NCBI RefSeq assembly: GCF_030253575.1
Contig: NC_080561.1
Coordinates: forward strand, 12,510,001 to 12,574,000
Reading direction: 5' to 3'
Length of the DNA: 64,000 nt
DNA from: Rhododendron vialii
Lineage: Eukaryota > Streptophyta > Magnoliopsida > Ericales > Ericaceae
Shown here: positions 1 through 10,156 of the stretch, one piece after another
Layout of the letters: each line of letters opens with the position of its first letter
How positions within the stretch are numbered: the stretch's first letter is position 1
Notes under the pieces: generated by a model
What the model saw: only the letters and a program-made list of their open reading frames with translations
Told to the model about the DNA's origin: nothing
The model's database searches: none
Made by a program: the position numbers and the translations under genes

Positions 1-500
1 ACTAGTAAACACTTTCCTAAAAAATAGGTTTTGCCAAAAGGAAGGAAGTCTTAAAGCATCTCCAATGGGAGATGTCAATTCCTATGTGGACATCTTAACA
101 ATAAAAATTGACATCAAAATTCGAGCCAATCTAATTGTCTTCTTTGATGCCAAATACACGTGGATTTGAAGGCAAGCCTTCTCATGCTAACTTTGACAAT
201 CACTCTCCTCCATGCCAAATTTTAAAAAATGACCATTTGTATTTTGACACAAGGGTTGGAGAGGGATAATTTGATGTCAAATAAATAGAATTTGACATAA
301 GGGTTGGAGAGGAGGTTTTGATGTCAAATTGGAAATGCCAAAATGTCACATCAGCCTTCAAAAAAAATTGACATCTCTAATTTGATGTCAATGGTTAGAG
401 ATGCTCTTATTTTCAAGAAAAATTGTAGGACTCGTAATTTCAATTTTTCCACCGGTAAACACTTTCTTAAAAAATAGGACTTGTCAAAAAGAAGGAAGTC
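1..500. repeat. Diverged direct repeat flanking a MITE
   Basis: The segment at about 5-50 (TAAACACTTTCCTAAAAAAT onward, through GGAAGGAAGTCTT) recurs at about 455-502 with a few substitutions. The two copies flank the Harbinger-type MITE at 54-406. No coding content is seen. Confidence 0.6.
54..406. mobile_element. PIF/Harbinger-type MITE, TTA target site
   Basis: A 353-bp non-coding element. Its left end AAGCATCTCCAATGGGAGATG pairs imperfectly with its right end, whose complement reads GAGCATCTCTAACC. TTA flanks both ends (51-53 and 407-409). TTA duplications together with GAGCATCTCC-like ends are typical of Tourist/Harbinger MITEs. The interior has several copies of a TTTGATGTCAAAT-like palindrome and no ORF. 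The superfamily is inferred from the TSD and termini only. Confidence 0.65.
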
Positions 501-1059
501 TTGTTTTCCTCCGTGATTTATTGTCAATAGAACACAAAAAGGAAAATCAATCATATTATTTTTTCCTTTAAGTCACTTCACTTTTTCTTGGCATCCGCTT
601 ATATAGAAAAAAGAAGTAACAAGCTGATCTACGTACCACATTCACTTTTTGACAACTTTCCTCTATCGATTTTTTTGAACAACTGGCCGTTCAGGTTTCT
701 CAAAAAAAAATACTTTTTAAAAAAGAAGATAATTTTAAAATTAAAAATTATGTATTTACGCAAATAATTTTTCTACCAATATGGATCTTGTTTGATAGAT
801 CTCATTAAGATCTTTTAAACGGTGCAAAAAAATTTTAAAAAATATTTTTCATTTTTATTATATTTGAGTTTGAAATTCAAACATTTTAAAAAAGAATACT
901 TTTTTTTTTTTAAGTGGAACACCAATCTCATGCAACATTTTCAACAATTGAACAGAGTTTTTGAGATTTATCCAATGCTGGTTTGGTGATTTTTCCAGTG
1001 CTGTAATTAGTGATTGGTATTTTCTATTTTAACGGTCTTGCAACTGGACAAGTTAAAAT
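410..1059. other. AT-rich intergenic DNA with a Stowaway remnant
   Basis: No gene is recognisable. At about 775-815 the text AATATGGATCTTGTTTGATA matches the interior of the Stowaway-type element at 7070-8094, so this is probably a decayed copy. The remainder is A/T runs. Confidence 0.4.
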
Positions 1060-1651
1060 GAACTCGGGGAAAGTGCTAGTCTGAGCGTGCTCGCCTCCAT
1101 GTTATACCCAAAATGACGCTGTTTTGGAGCAGTTTTGGATACACACTTATAGCCCCCAAGGACCCTATTTGGTGCACACACTCAATTCCCGTTTTAGGTT
1201 TTTGGGTTGATGTAGTGAAACTCCAATGAAAGAAGTCTACCGAAGGCCCTTGCTGTCCAATAAAAATCGAAAAATGGGTAAAGTGGGGTTCCGAATGGTT
1301 AATGGAAAAATGGAAATATGAGTAATGGAAAAATGGGTTCGGAATGGTTATCCTTCCACTGCGTAGAAAACATACTAAGCTAATTGATCACAAAAAAAAA
1401 AAAGAAAAAAAAAATTACCATCTGGCATATCCTTCCACTGCCCCCATGAACGGATAAAGTTAAAAACTATGGGGTTGGAATGATTTATCTAACTTAGGTG
1501 TTTGAAATGATTTAATTACGTTTCAGTTAGGTATGCACCAAATAACGGCCTTGAGGGCTAAAAAGGTGTATTCAAAATTGTCCCAAAACGGCATCATTTT
1601 AGGGCATAACGCGGAGGCTAGCACGTTCGGGCTAACACCTTCCCCGAGTCC
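1060..1651. mobile_element. Mutator-type MITE with ~120-bp inverted repeats
   Basis: The first ~125 bp (from GAACTCGGGGAAAGTGCTAG) are an imperfect inverted copy of the last ~120 bp (complement begins GGACTCGGGGAAGGTGTTAG). Flanking 9-mers are AGTTAAAAT (1051-1059) and AGTTGGAAT (1652-1660), matching at 7 of 9 positions. Long inverted repeats and a 9-bp TSD indicate Mutator type. No transposase is present. Confidence 0.65.
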
Positions 1652-1731
1652 AGTTGGAATATTCAACTTCAACACCTCCGGAGGCCTTCAACTTGTACTT
1701 CTGGTGTGTTGTACTAAATGCATTCTTTTTT

Positions 1732-2061
1732 AAAGGATGCCGCTATTCGCAGCCCTTTATTTTCTTCCGTAGCTCACTACATTTCGGTAAATGGTTGTTG
1801 AAAATCATAAATAACATTTCGGTAAATTGCTGTTGAAAACAAGATTATATTTCGGTAACTACATGTCGAAAATATGTTCAACTTTCGGTAAACAACTGCC
1901 GAACATGCATTTTCGGTAAACATCTGTTGAAAAAAATATTATATTTCGGTAATTGGATGCTGAAAATATATCTCAATTTCGGTAACTAACTGTCGAGTAT
2001 AATTGAAATTTTTTAATGGGCTATGAGAATAAATAGAGAGCTGCGAATAGCAGCGCCCTTT
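1732..2061. mobile_element. Inverted-repeat element filled with hairpin-like tandem motifs
   Basis: The ends form an inverted repeat (AAAGGATGCCGCTATTCGCAG on the left; GCTGCTATTCGCAG in the complement of the right end). Between them about six or seven copies of a unit of roughly 35-45 bp occur, each of the form TTTCGGTAA, about 6-10 nt, then TGTTGAAAA or TGCCGAA. Each unit can itself fold as a small hairpin. No ORF and no convincing TSD. Superfamily unknown. Confidence 0.5.
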
Positions 2062-2136
2062 TTAAAATAGTAAGGGAAAAAATTGTGATTATTAGTTATA
2101 AACATTTGAAATTACACATTCCTCTTTGTGATTCAC

Positions 2137-4990
2137 TGTAACGCCCCGATTTTCGGACACGTTAATTAAACCATTTTTTTAATTGATTTAATAATTCATA
2201 AAACTGATATATAGATTTTCGGACACGTTAATTAAATCCTTTTTAATTGATTTAATAATTCAAAAAACTGATATATAAGAAATGATATTTTATTAAATAG
2301 AGTTTATCAGCGAAAACCTTAAATACCAAATTCAAACCTACTTAATTGTCTTACAAACCAACAAAATGAAATAGAGTTTGACAAATGTGATAACACTTAT
2401 GAAAATTTAAATAAAAGTTTGTCGAATTAACAAAGCTTCTAAGGGTATGGCCTTCAAGGCTCAACAAACTCTCATTCCTCAGTTGGGAGGTCTTCATCCT
2501 GGTACTAATTGTCTTGCAGCGGATTCTGTCCTTCGGTCTCTTAATTACCTGGCATGAAACGCCAGCCCAGCAGCACTATAATGAGTTTTGAAACTCAGTA
2601 GATAATCACAATCCTACTAAACCCCTTACCTTAAAATTAGCAGATCAACAATATAATAATTCATAATACACAGAGGTACAAATTAACAGCACATCGTCTT
2701 TTTCTTTACTATTCATCAACTTACATGAAATCTAAGGATCCTCTTCACGAAGTCCTTTCCTCCCACATCCACCAACTTTGACCATCCCATGGAATAACTC
2801 TCCCTTTATTTGTCCTGCACCAGGGTTCTAAACGAATACTACTAAATTATGTACTTAGTTTGGATTCGCCTACAACCATAATAAAGGAACAGCTCACCAT
2901 GATAATTCAGCATTAGGAGTCGCACTATCTCATTGCCAAGATCCTTTACCGTCTCCTAACTCTACACACTGGGTACTTTACCATACCCCTAATCTACACA
3001 CTGGTACTATACCGTATTCAGGAATCCTTTACCGTTTTCTAAAATACTGTACCTGAAGTCCTTTACCGTCCTTCATACACACACTGGATACTATACCGTA
3101 TTTAGGATCCTTTACCGTATCCCAAATCCTGTACCCGGAGTCCTTTATCGTCCTCCACACACTCTGAGTACTTTACCGTACTCGGGGTCCTTTATCGTTC
3201 CCCAACTCAGCTAAAGGTACTTTACCGTACCAGGGTCCTTTACCGGCACCCAACATCCTTAATCAACTTTACCATTTTATCCTTTACTTATCCACGTCTA
3301 TGAGTTCACTACTCGAAACCACCCAGGAATCCAAGTCCAATCTAGCAAGTACAACAATAAGAAATCCATAACAACATTATCAATAAACAAAATACATTTC
3401 AATATAAAACCAACCATGACAATTGATATGGTGCGAGTAAGTAAAACACATAGAGTTTTATGATTGGGCCGATGCTCTTAAGGTTTGTTGAACAAGTAAA
3501 TTAGTTACAGTTTTTATTAATTTCAAAGGTGCCATTAGCAATTTCGTAGGCTTAGCTTTGATAATGTACTAGGGTACCCTTTTAGGTTTCAAGTATAATT
3601 ATTGAGCCACATAATTTGAATCCATTACAGTAACTAACAGTATAAAAATCTAAAGGTGCAATTTTATACATTGGTAAACCCTATTTACGTGATTCTCTTT
3701 TCAAGACTAGGTAAAATAGTAATTTAGTAGCTTTCATAACTCATTAGATTAAAATGAGGACATTGACTAATCTAGGATATTACTGTCCAAAACATATTAT
3801 TAACAATTAGGCTGAAATATAATCTTAATAAATTTTAGGGGCTAATTTTAATATGTTATCGAAGTACCTTAAATAGACAAAGGGGAAAGCTGTAATTTAG
3901 ATGTCATTTTTTTTAAAAGCCAACTTGTATGAACAATACCAAAATTGTGAATAGTAACCACGCCTATGAACAGTGAACAATGAGTTTTCAGAAAACCTGG
4001 ATTTCGTTCATTCGATTCCACTTTCAATTCTAACCATAAAAACTAACATCTTAGTACATTAATATACTTAGGAGGAAGTAGAGTAGTGATTATACTACCT
4101 TTAATCCGGACAAAACGATTTGGTGGAGTCCGGTGGGTTTTCGTTTGGTGGCAAAAGATCAGTATTCTAGCATCAAACTTGGACTGGAATAACTTGACCA
4201 AACCTCTGCCATTTTGGACGATTCTTGTATCTAACGCGAAGATCTTGAAACGCTCTACAACTTTCATGAAGAAGTCTAAGCCCGAAAAACATTCGAACTA
4301 GGAGAAAAGTGGAAGTTTTCATAAGTCCTGTGTGCTGTCTGGAAACAGAAATTCAAAAATTTCACTGAACTTTGGACGGCGATAACTCTATTAATACTTG
4401 ACCGTTTTGGGTGATTCTTGGGTTGAAATCGAAGCTCTCGACCCCCTCTACAACATCGTGAAGCAACTCAGGCCTAAAAATGACATCAATAAGGAAGAAA
4501 AAGGCCATGAACAAAGGTACATGATATGGACGGAAAACGAAATGGTGTGATCCCTCTTTTCTTGTTTCTGTTTTTGCAGTGGAATAGGAGTGTTGTATTG
4601 TGAGAGAGGAATGGGGTTTTGAGGATAAGTATGAAGGTGGTGGAATGTGGGAGGAGAGAGAGATATAGCTTAGGGAGAGTTTGAAGAGGAGTGGATAAGT
4701 GAAAAGATAGAGATAGAGAGAGAGAGATAGGTGAGGGATGGGTATCCAAATCCCATAAATTATGGGATGGTTACTAATATCTATTTTATAGATATATGGA
4801 CACACTTATACATAGTTACAAGCTAATTAATAATATATAAGCTAAACTAATTTTAATCACCAAAAATTAATCTAGGTTCTAGTTTAATCTAATTACACTT
4901 TTAAATAATTAATCGATTACTATAAACTATTTGATTAAAAAATAATTTCTTTATTCGAAAAAAAATAGGGCAAAAATCCGGGTCGTTACA
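2137..4990. mobile_element. Solo LTR of a Ty3/gypsy-like retrotransposon (copy 1)
   Basis: The 2854-bp block begins TGTAACGCCCCGATTTTCGG and ends CCGGGTCGTTACA, giving TG...CA termini and imperfect terminal inverted repeats. A perfect 5-bp TSD, TTCAC, is at 2132-2136 and 4991-4995. No gag or pol is present inside, and a single LTR bounded directly by the TSD is the expected product of LTR-LTR recombination. Long LTRs with TGTAAC...GTTACA ends are common in plant Ty3 chromoviruses of the Del/Tekay kind; that lineage is inference. A second family member lies at 44239-46755. Apparent ORFs at 4362-4805 are low-complexity pyrimidine runs. Confidence 0.85.
2930..3260. repeat. Minisatellite inside solo LTR copy 1
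   Basis: A CCTTTACCGT-type core recurs about every 35 bp (GGATCCTTTACCGT, GGTACTTTACCGTACC and similar variants), making a diverged tandem array. The same relative position in the second LTR carries a different 79-bp array, so internal repeats evolve quickly in this family. Confidence 0.6.
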
Positions 4991-4995
4991 TTCAC

Positions 4996-5373
4996 ACCCC
5001 ATTTGCACTATTCACATTCTAGAATTCACATTCCATCTGCAGCATTCACACCACCAAATAACACAATTCATATCCCTAAATATATAATTCACACCTTAAA
5101 AAAAAAAACTAAATTCTTACTGCTAATTAATACTAGTAGTACATAGAAAGGGAGAAAAAGACCAAACATTGAAGAACTCAAATTGCTGAAAATACAAACC
5201 GAACAGATTCAAAATCGCTGAAACAACAAATGAGATTCAACTATAGATACGCACAAATACAACCATGAACCATTCAAGAACTCGCATATCACAAAATCTC
5301 AAAATGCACAAAAACACTATCGATCGGAGAGAAAATACATACATGCAAATATATCTATAGATACACCAAAATT
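4996..5373. other. Intergenic DNA with ATTCACA-rich repeats
   Basis: Short ATTCACA/ATTCATA phrases recur at about 4990-5100. The LTR insertion split this tract, since the same phrase precedes the LTR at 2131. No gene is seen. Confidence 0.4.
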
Positions 5374-5660
5374 CATATCCGCCGCTACTGCCGTAACCTC
5401 CACCGCCACCGGCTCCATATCCTCCACCATCGCTACCTCCATACTCGGTGTCGCCACTACTGCCTCTGTTACCTCCACCGCCTCTTCCACCATAACCACC
5501 AGGTCCACCATCGCCCATAGTTCCCGCTGCCGCTACCACAGCAACCTCCGCTGGCGGATCCTTTGAATCGGCGATATCCTTGAATCGCCGGAGACAAAGC
5601 ATGGATCGATTTTTCATCTCCAAAGCCACCTCCAGCCTTTGTTGTCGTTGATGTCGACAC
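5374..5660 (-). pseudogene. Glycine-rich protein gene fragment
   Basis: Read on the minus strand, the frame ending near 5374 encodes MGDGGPGGYGGRGGGGNRGS followed by further GGGYG blocks, like the low-complexity C-terminus of plant glycine-rich RNA-binding or TAF15-like proteins. Upstream the likely frame is broken: an ATG at 5660 opens another frame that runs into Trp/Arg-rich nonsense exactly where the Gly-rich frame starts. No RNA-recognition motif or zinc finger is visible. I read it as a captured or decayed exon. A possible donor (GTGTATC) follows the Gly-rich block, so a short spliced gene cannot be excluded. Confidence 0.35.
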
Positions 5661-5939
5661 ATGTGGGATTTAGGGCTTGTCGTTCACTCTCTTCTTTCTC
5701 TCTCTTACACACAAAAACGAACAGTGAGAAGTTTGACTGGAGCACTACGTAGGGTTCCTCTCCACTCACGGTGGGTGAGATTTTTTGGATCCGATGAGGC
5801 GGGGTGGGGTTTTTCGGTAGGTTACTTGAAACAGGGCTTATGTGGGATGAGCTTGACATGTGGTGGGTTTGGATGGATAGGTTGTGACAAAATAGGACTG
5901 GCTAGTAAGAACCCCTATTTTTTTTCAAAATAATCACAT

Positions 5940-7066
5940 GGCGAATTTGGTGGAAAGTTTGCCGTAATCACATTCTTGCGCCGTAGGTGTGCAATCAATC
6001 CCCTGTGTCCTAGATGTGGTAAAGCAGGGGAATCGGTGGAGCACATTCTTTTTCATTGCAAATGGGCTAGAAAGGTGTGGTTTGAGAGTCCTCTCTTAGG
6101 CCCTTTCTTCCCTAATGACATAGCTTCCTCCCTGGAGTGGTCTTTGAGTGTCAAAGAAAAGATTGATAATGGCTTGAAGGGGAAGGGGGGGGTGCAGAAT
6201 TTATGGCCAAAGCTGTTTTTCTAGCTTGGAATATTTGGAAGCCCAGGAATGTGCTGGTTTTTGAAAACACCAAGTGCTCCCCCCGTTCGACAGTGGCTCG
6301 AGCCTTCGGTGCATGGGCAGAATTCCAGTCGGCAAAGTCTACGATACTCAGGGTTCCTGCTCCTTTGTTGGGTGGTGATAATTTGGCCTCTTCGACCCGC
6401 TGGAATCCCCCCTCCCGTGGCTCTCTCAAGATTAACTGTGATGCATCTTGGAAACCTAGCCCTCTACCTATAGGGGGTGGGGAGGGATTATTTTAGGTGA
6501 TTCTTACGGTCGTGTTATTGATGAAAGGAGATTTCAAATCTATGCTACTTCAACTTTCCTTGCAGAGGTCTCTGTTCTCAGAGATGCATGCCTCCCCTAG
6601 CTCTCTCAAGATTAATTGTGATACATCTTGGAACCCAACCTTCTTCCTGTAGGGGGTGGGGAGCGATTATTTTACCTAATTCTTACGGTCACATTATTGA
6701 TGGAAGGAGATTTCAAATCTCTGCTACTTCAGCTTTCCTTGCAGAGGCCTCTATTCTCAAAGATGCATGCCTCTTCGCCAAAGCTTTGAATATCAATAGA
6801 GTTAGGATCGAAAACGATAATGCCCAACACATCTCTTTCAGTGTTTATGAGCTTGTTCCGCCACAGGAAGCCCTTGCCTTCTTTGCAGGTATCAGGAAAT
6901 TGGCCTCAAAAGCGGAGATGGCATTTTCTTGGACTCCTAGAGAAGGAAAACGAAGCAGCTCATTGGATTGCTTCCTCTTTTGGTTCTTCTTTAGACGTAA
7001 ACTGGGTGGGGCACCCCCCACCCGGTCTTTTTTCCATTTTATGTAATGACGTTGCTCGATTATATG
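5940..7066 (+). pseudogene. LINE 3' fragment: RVT zinc-binding + RNase H
   Basis: This is the 5'-truncated tail of a plant non-LTR retrotransposon ORF2. From 5976 the frame reads LRRRCAINPLCPRCGKAGES followed by VEHILFHC, the Cys/His signature of the reverse-transcriptase zinc-binding domain found at the end of plant LINE pol. It is followed by an RNase H-like domain: INCDASW at about 6433, FLAEASILKDACL at about 6735 and ENDNAQ at about 6810 supply the acidic catalytic pattern. The frame is broken near 6200, 6490 and 6945 (WTPRE then a shift to NEAAHWIASSFGSS), and part of the RNase H domain is duplicated in tandem. Reverse transcriptase and endonuclease domains are absent, so it is inactive. 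Confidence 0.75.
6408..6775 (+). repeat. Tandem duplication (~181 bp) inside the LINE RNase H domain
   Basis: The segment from CCTCCCGTGGCTCTCTCAAG (about 6411) to GATGCATGCCTC (about 6594) is repeated directly from CCTCCCCTAGCTCTCTCAAG (about 6591) to GATGCATGCCTC (about 6773), with scattered substitutions. Both copies encode the first RNase H aspartate region. The divergence shows the duplication is not recent. Confidence 0.8.
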
Positions 7067-7112
7067 ATATTCCCTCTGTCCTAATTTACTTATCCCAGTT
7101 CTGTTCTTCTTC

Positions 7113-7812
7113 TTTTTTTTTGCTAAAATGATAACAGATTATATTATAGATCCAATCAATAGTACATCAAGAGGAAATTTCATCCCTACATTCCTAAACA
7201 AGGGATCAAGAAACCAAACAGGAGAGGACTCAATTCAAAGACTACACCCAACTCCAACTAAACTCATCGCTCCAAATAGTCGGAGCACTGCAGAAAACAG
7301 CCAAAAACATCCACATAGGGGTGATAAAAGCCCCACAAATGGGGAGAAATCCCACCCAAGGGATACCAAAGAAGTGGACAAAAAAGAGAAAAATCGGTAA
7401 CGGAATCGAACGGAGTTCGCCGTACCGGAGTAGACTTCATCCACCAATCTAGATCTCCTACTTCGGCCGGGGGGGGATGCCTTCGGCGACCACGATCTAC
7501 AATGCACTACCCCCAAAAGCCGACAGAATACACAGCCGAAGAGGTAGAGGAATGGCGGTGGATGGTGGTTTGGGGAGGAGGATGGGATTGAAGGGGGAAT
7601 GAGAGAAAACCTTTAAGATCGGGAGATGGAAAAATCCCACGAGGGGGAGAAATCTCTCCCCTCCCGTCATCCATAGGGGTGTAAAACCCTGAAAAATCCC
7701 ACGAGGGGGAGAAATCTCTCCCCTCCTGTCATCCATAGGGGTGTAAAACCCTAGGGAGGAAGGGAAAGAGAATATGCGGGGCGGCGACTTCTTTAGGGTT
7801 AGAGAGAGAGAG
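7113..7812 (-). mobile_element. Retroposed LINE-like/non-autonomous copy with poly(A)
   Basis: On the minus strand this reads from CTCTCTCTCTCTCTAACCCT (about 7812) through GC-rich leader-like sequence to a tail ending CTGTTATCATTTTAGC plus nine A residues at about 7113-7121. The 3' part (CTTGATGTACTATTGATTGG) resembles the tail at about 56580-56640, so both probably share a LINE 3' end. The short ORFs here have no recognisable domain. It interrupts the Stowaway MITE. A TSD is uncertain (AGTTCT on both sides). Confidence 0.45.
7630..7753. repeat. 62-bp direct tandem repeat, two copies
   Basis: AAAAATCCCACGAGGGGGAG onward, through GTGTAAAACCCT, occurs at 7630-7691 and again at 7692-7753 with one visible substitution (CTCCCGTC versus CTCCTGTC). 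It lies in the leader of the minus-strand retroposed copy and spans out-of-frame ORFs only. Confidence 0.85.
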
Positions 7813-8171
7813 AGAGATGAGATTTTAACTGCAAGTTCTACGAGATGAATAATTTCAATTCTAACTAGATAAAAAAAAACTAGTTATTTCTTTAAATTGG
7901 TAATAAATTTTTTTTCTAATATGGATCTTGTTTGATAGATCTCGATTTATTCTATAATACAATATTTTCGAAATCACCTAAAACATTATAAATACCGATA
8001 AAAAAAAACCTAAAACATTATAAATCACAAGATATAATCAATTGAAAAGTGGCACGAACTCCCAAAAATAATAATTAAATTAGTACAGAGGGAGTATTGA
8101 CTTTCCATTCAAAAATAAAAATAAAAAATCTGGCGATCATATAGCTTCTTGTATTCAAGCGACCGGAATTA

Positions 8172-8376
8172 CTCTTTTCGTCTCAATTTGTTTGTTCAAT
8201 TGTCAAAATTTGTGTCTTTCAAAAATATACTTATATATTACATTTTATAATAGTTTTTATGATTTTGAAGACTTTGTATAACAAAATATTTTGAATTGAA
8301 AATTATAGATAATTTTTTTAGATGTCAAACGCTTTAAAAAATCAAAAAAGAAACAAATAAATCGGAACTGGGGGAG
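8172..8376. mobile_element. Stowaway MITE
   Basis: The ends CTCTTTTCGTCTCAATTTGT and (complement of right end) CTCCCCCAGTTCCGATTTAT pair imperfectly. TA lies on both sides (8170-8171, 8377-8378). 205 bp, non-coding. Confidence 0.65.
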
Positions 8377-8600
8377 TATTAGAGTATTTCCCAGGGGTCA
8401 CCCACTCCTCGAAATAAAGACAGTAAAACTATTCAAATTAAATCAACTCGAAATAGGCCCATGCAGCGGATCAAAAAAAAAAAAAAATAGGCCCATGCAT
8501 GTACTTTGCCTAATCGCACGACACATACCCCAGGCCCACTCTATCAGATAGGTTTTTTTCATTTTTTATCAGCTCATCAGTCATCACCTTTCGTAAAGAC

Positions 8601-8822
8601 GAGAAGTTTTTTGGGTGTCCGCCGGTAGCAAATACGTGGTACTCTGTCAACGATTCTAACTGTCTAAAGCTGTTTGGACGAACCGAATTTTAAAAAGAAG
8701 AGATAGAGTGGTTGGACGAGAAGGATAGGAAATAAATTTAGACCATTCAAAATACGTTTGAATGGCTGGGATCACCGATAGATATCGCCTCGTAATACCC
8801 GATCAGTACCCAAAAATTTCTC
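8601..8822. mobile_element. Mutator-type MITE of the GAGAAATTTTTGGGTG family
   Basis: Inverted ends GAGAAGTTTTTTGGGTGTCC and (complement) GAGAAATTTTTGGGTACTG. Flanking 9-mers CGTAAAGAC (8592-8600) and CGTACAGAG (8823-8831) match at 7 of 9 positions. 222 bp, non-coding. Relatives lie at 43342-43555 and about 40809-41049. Confidence 0.65.
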
Positions 8823-8831
8823 CGTACAGAG

Positions 8832-10156
8832 GGAGGGAATGAAACAAATAGATTAATTGCCTTGTTTGGTTTGTTTTTTGAAAAAAAATTACAACTCGAA
8901 AAACACTCATAATTCCTACTTTCAATCATTACTTTCATTTCTTTCTCCACTATCCAATTATTATTCTCATTTCTTTTTCTATCTCTTTCCGCTTATTATC
9001 ATATCATAATCTATCTCTTCACTCATTATCCAAAAACAAAAGCCAAAAATTCTAAAAAATCCATCCAAATACAGCATTATGCAAACCGTGCATTTATTTA
9101 TGGAGGCAGCTTCTCTGTAGTTTGCCGGAGCATTGTACACCGTGCGGTTGCGCATTTTCCGGTCCCTTATCGGAGTTAATTCAATAATCTGTTATGTTCA
9201 TGTTGTAGCTCTCGTTGACAAGCCCAACTTTGATTTCAAATCATATAAACTGGAAATCAAGTAACATGTCATCCAACCACAAAAACAAATCAAACTTGGA
9301 ACAAAACCAGTTTTTATTTCTTTTTTGATTTCGATGACTGGTATATCTAATCTATGTAATTTCAAATCACGTTCAGCATTTCAACTAGAGCTACAATACG
9401 ACCCAAACGGACCATTGAATAAAACTCATCACGAATAACATCAATTAATCATAGGACGTCAATTAAATAAGTAAAAGATGGGCTAGCAGGTATCCAAAAG
9501 CAAAAAAAATGGACAACTGCATGAGGATTGAGAGATGTTGCCAAGTGTTGAGCGGTTGATCAGACCGTTCAATCAAACAATCGACGGCTCACATCTTAAT
9601 CGAACAATGAACGGTTTAAATTTATGTACGCTCAGATTAAATCCGAACCGTCCATACAAAAATAAATGGCTGGATATCGCCCAGCACTCGCTTGAATGAA
9701 CGGTGTGCAGTTTGCCAAAAGCTGCCTCCTCTCATTTAATAGTAGTAGTAGTATTCATTTGCCTTCAAAACTTGCAATAATGGGGGGAGTCTATACGTCA
9801 GATTGACTTCTCAGACCCATACCGTCAACGCCGCGTAAGGTCTGAGTCAGCACACGAGGAGAATACATCAACCCTCACCCGCCGTCCGATCAGATCGACG
9901 GCCCACAACCTTCCCGGACTCTCCCACTAGCGTATCTTAATCGCCATTGAAGAGTGGTAGTATTTGCTTCCCCACCTCCAAATTTCTCACTCAACTCAAC
10001 TAAAGCCCTAATCTCTTTCCTCACAATTCGGCGCTCCCGCTCTCAATCATTGCTTCCGTGAATTTAGCTTTTCCGGTAAGTTTTTCACATACAGTTTTCC
10101 TCTTGCGCACGGGCATCATGTGACTTAGCATGCATATGCGTAATTGAGTTTCGTCC
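8832..10156. other. Upstream region of the GTE gene, with a probable MITE
   Basis: At about 9103 GGAGGCAGCTTCTCTGTAGT followed by TTTGCC is inverted at about 9705-9733 (complement GGAGGCAGCTTTTGGCAAAC), which suggests a ~630-bp inverted-repeat element ending about 420 bp before the GTE start codon. Downstream, 9735-10156 should hold the promoter and 5' UTR of GTE. A GTAAGT donor at 10077 may begin a short 5'-UTR intron. I see no distinctive TATA box. Confidence 0.4.

Larger units (their letters stand above)
7070..8094. mobile_element. Stowaway-type MITE split by a retroposed insertion
   Basis: The left end TTCCCTCTGTCCTAATTTA (preceded by TA at 7068-7069) pairs with the right end, whose complement reads CTCCCTCTGTACTAATTTAA (followed by TA at 8095-8096). 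These are the CTCCCTCCGTCCC ends and TA duplication of Stowaway/Tc1-mariner MITEs. The family is normally about 200-280 bp here; the extra ~700 bp (7113-7812) is a separate minus-strand insertion. Confidence 0.6.

Noticed and set aside
2930..3260. CRISPR-like array in the LTR
   Set aside because: Repeats are imperfect and contiguous with no unique spacers, in a plant LTR; it is a minisatellite.
4362..4805. 147-aa minus-strand ORF in solo LTR copy 1
   Set aside because: Ser/Leu/Pro-rich translation of pyrimidine-rich LTR sequence; no domain, and it lies wholly within the LTR.
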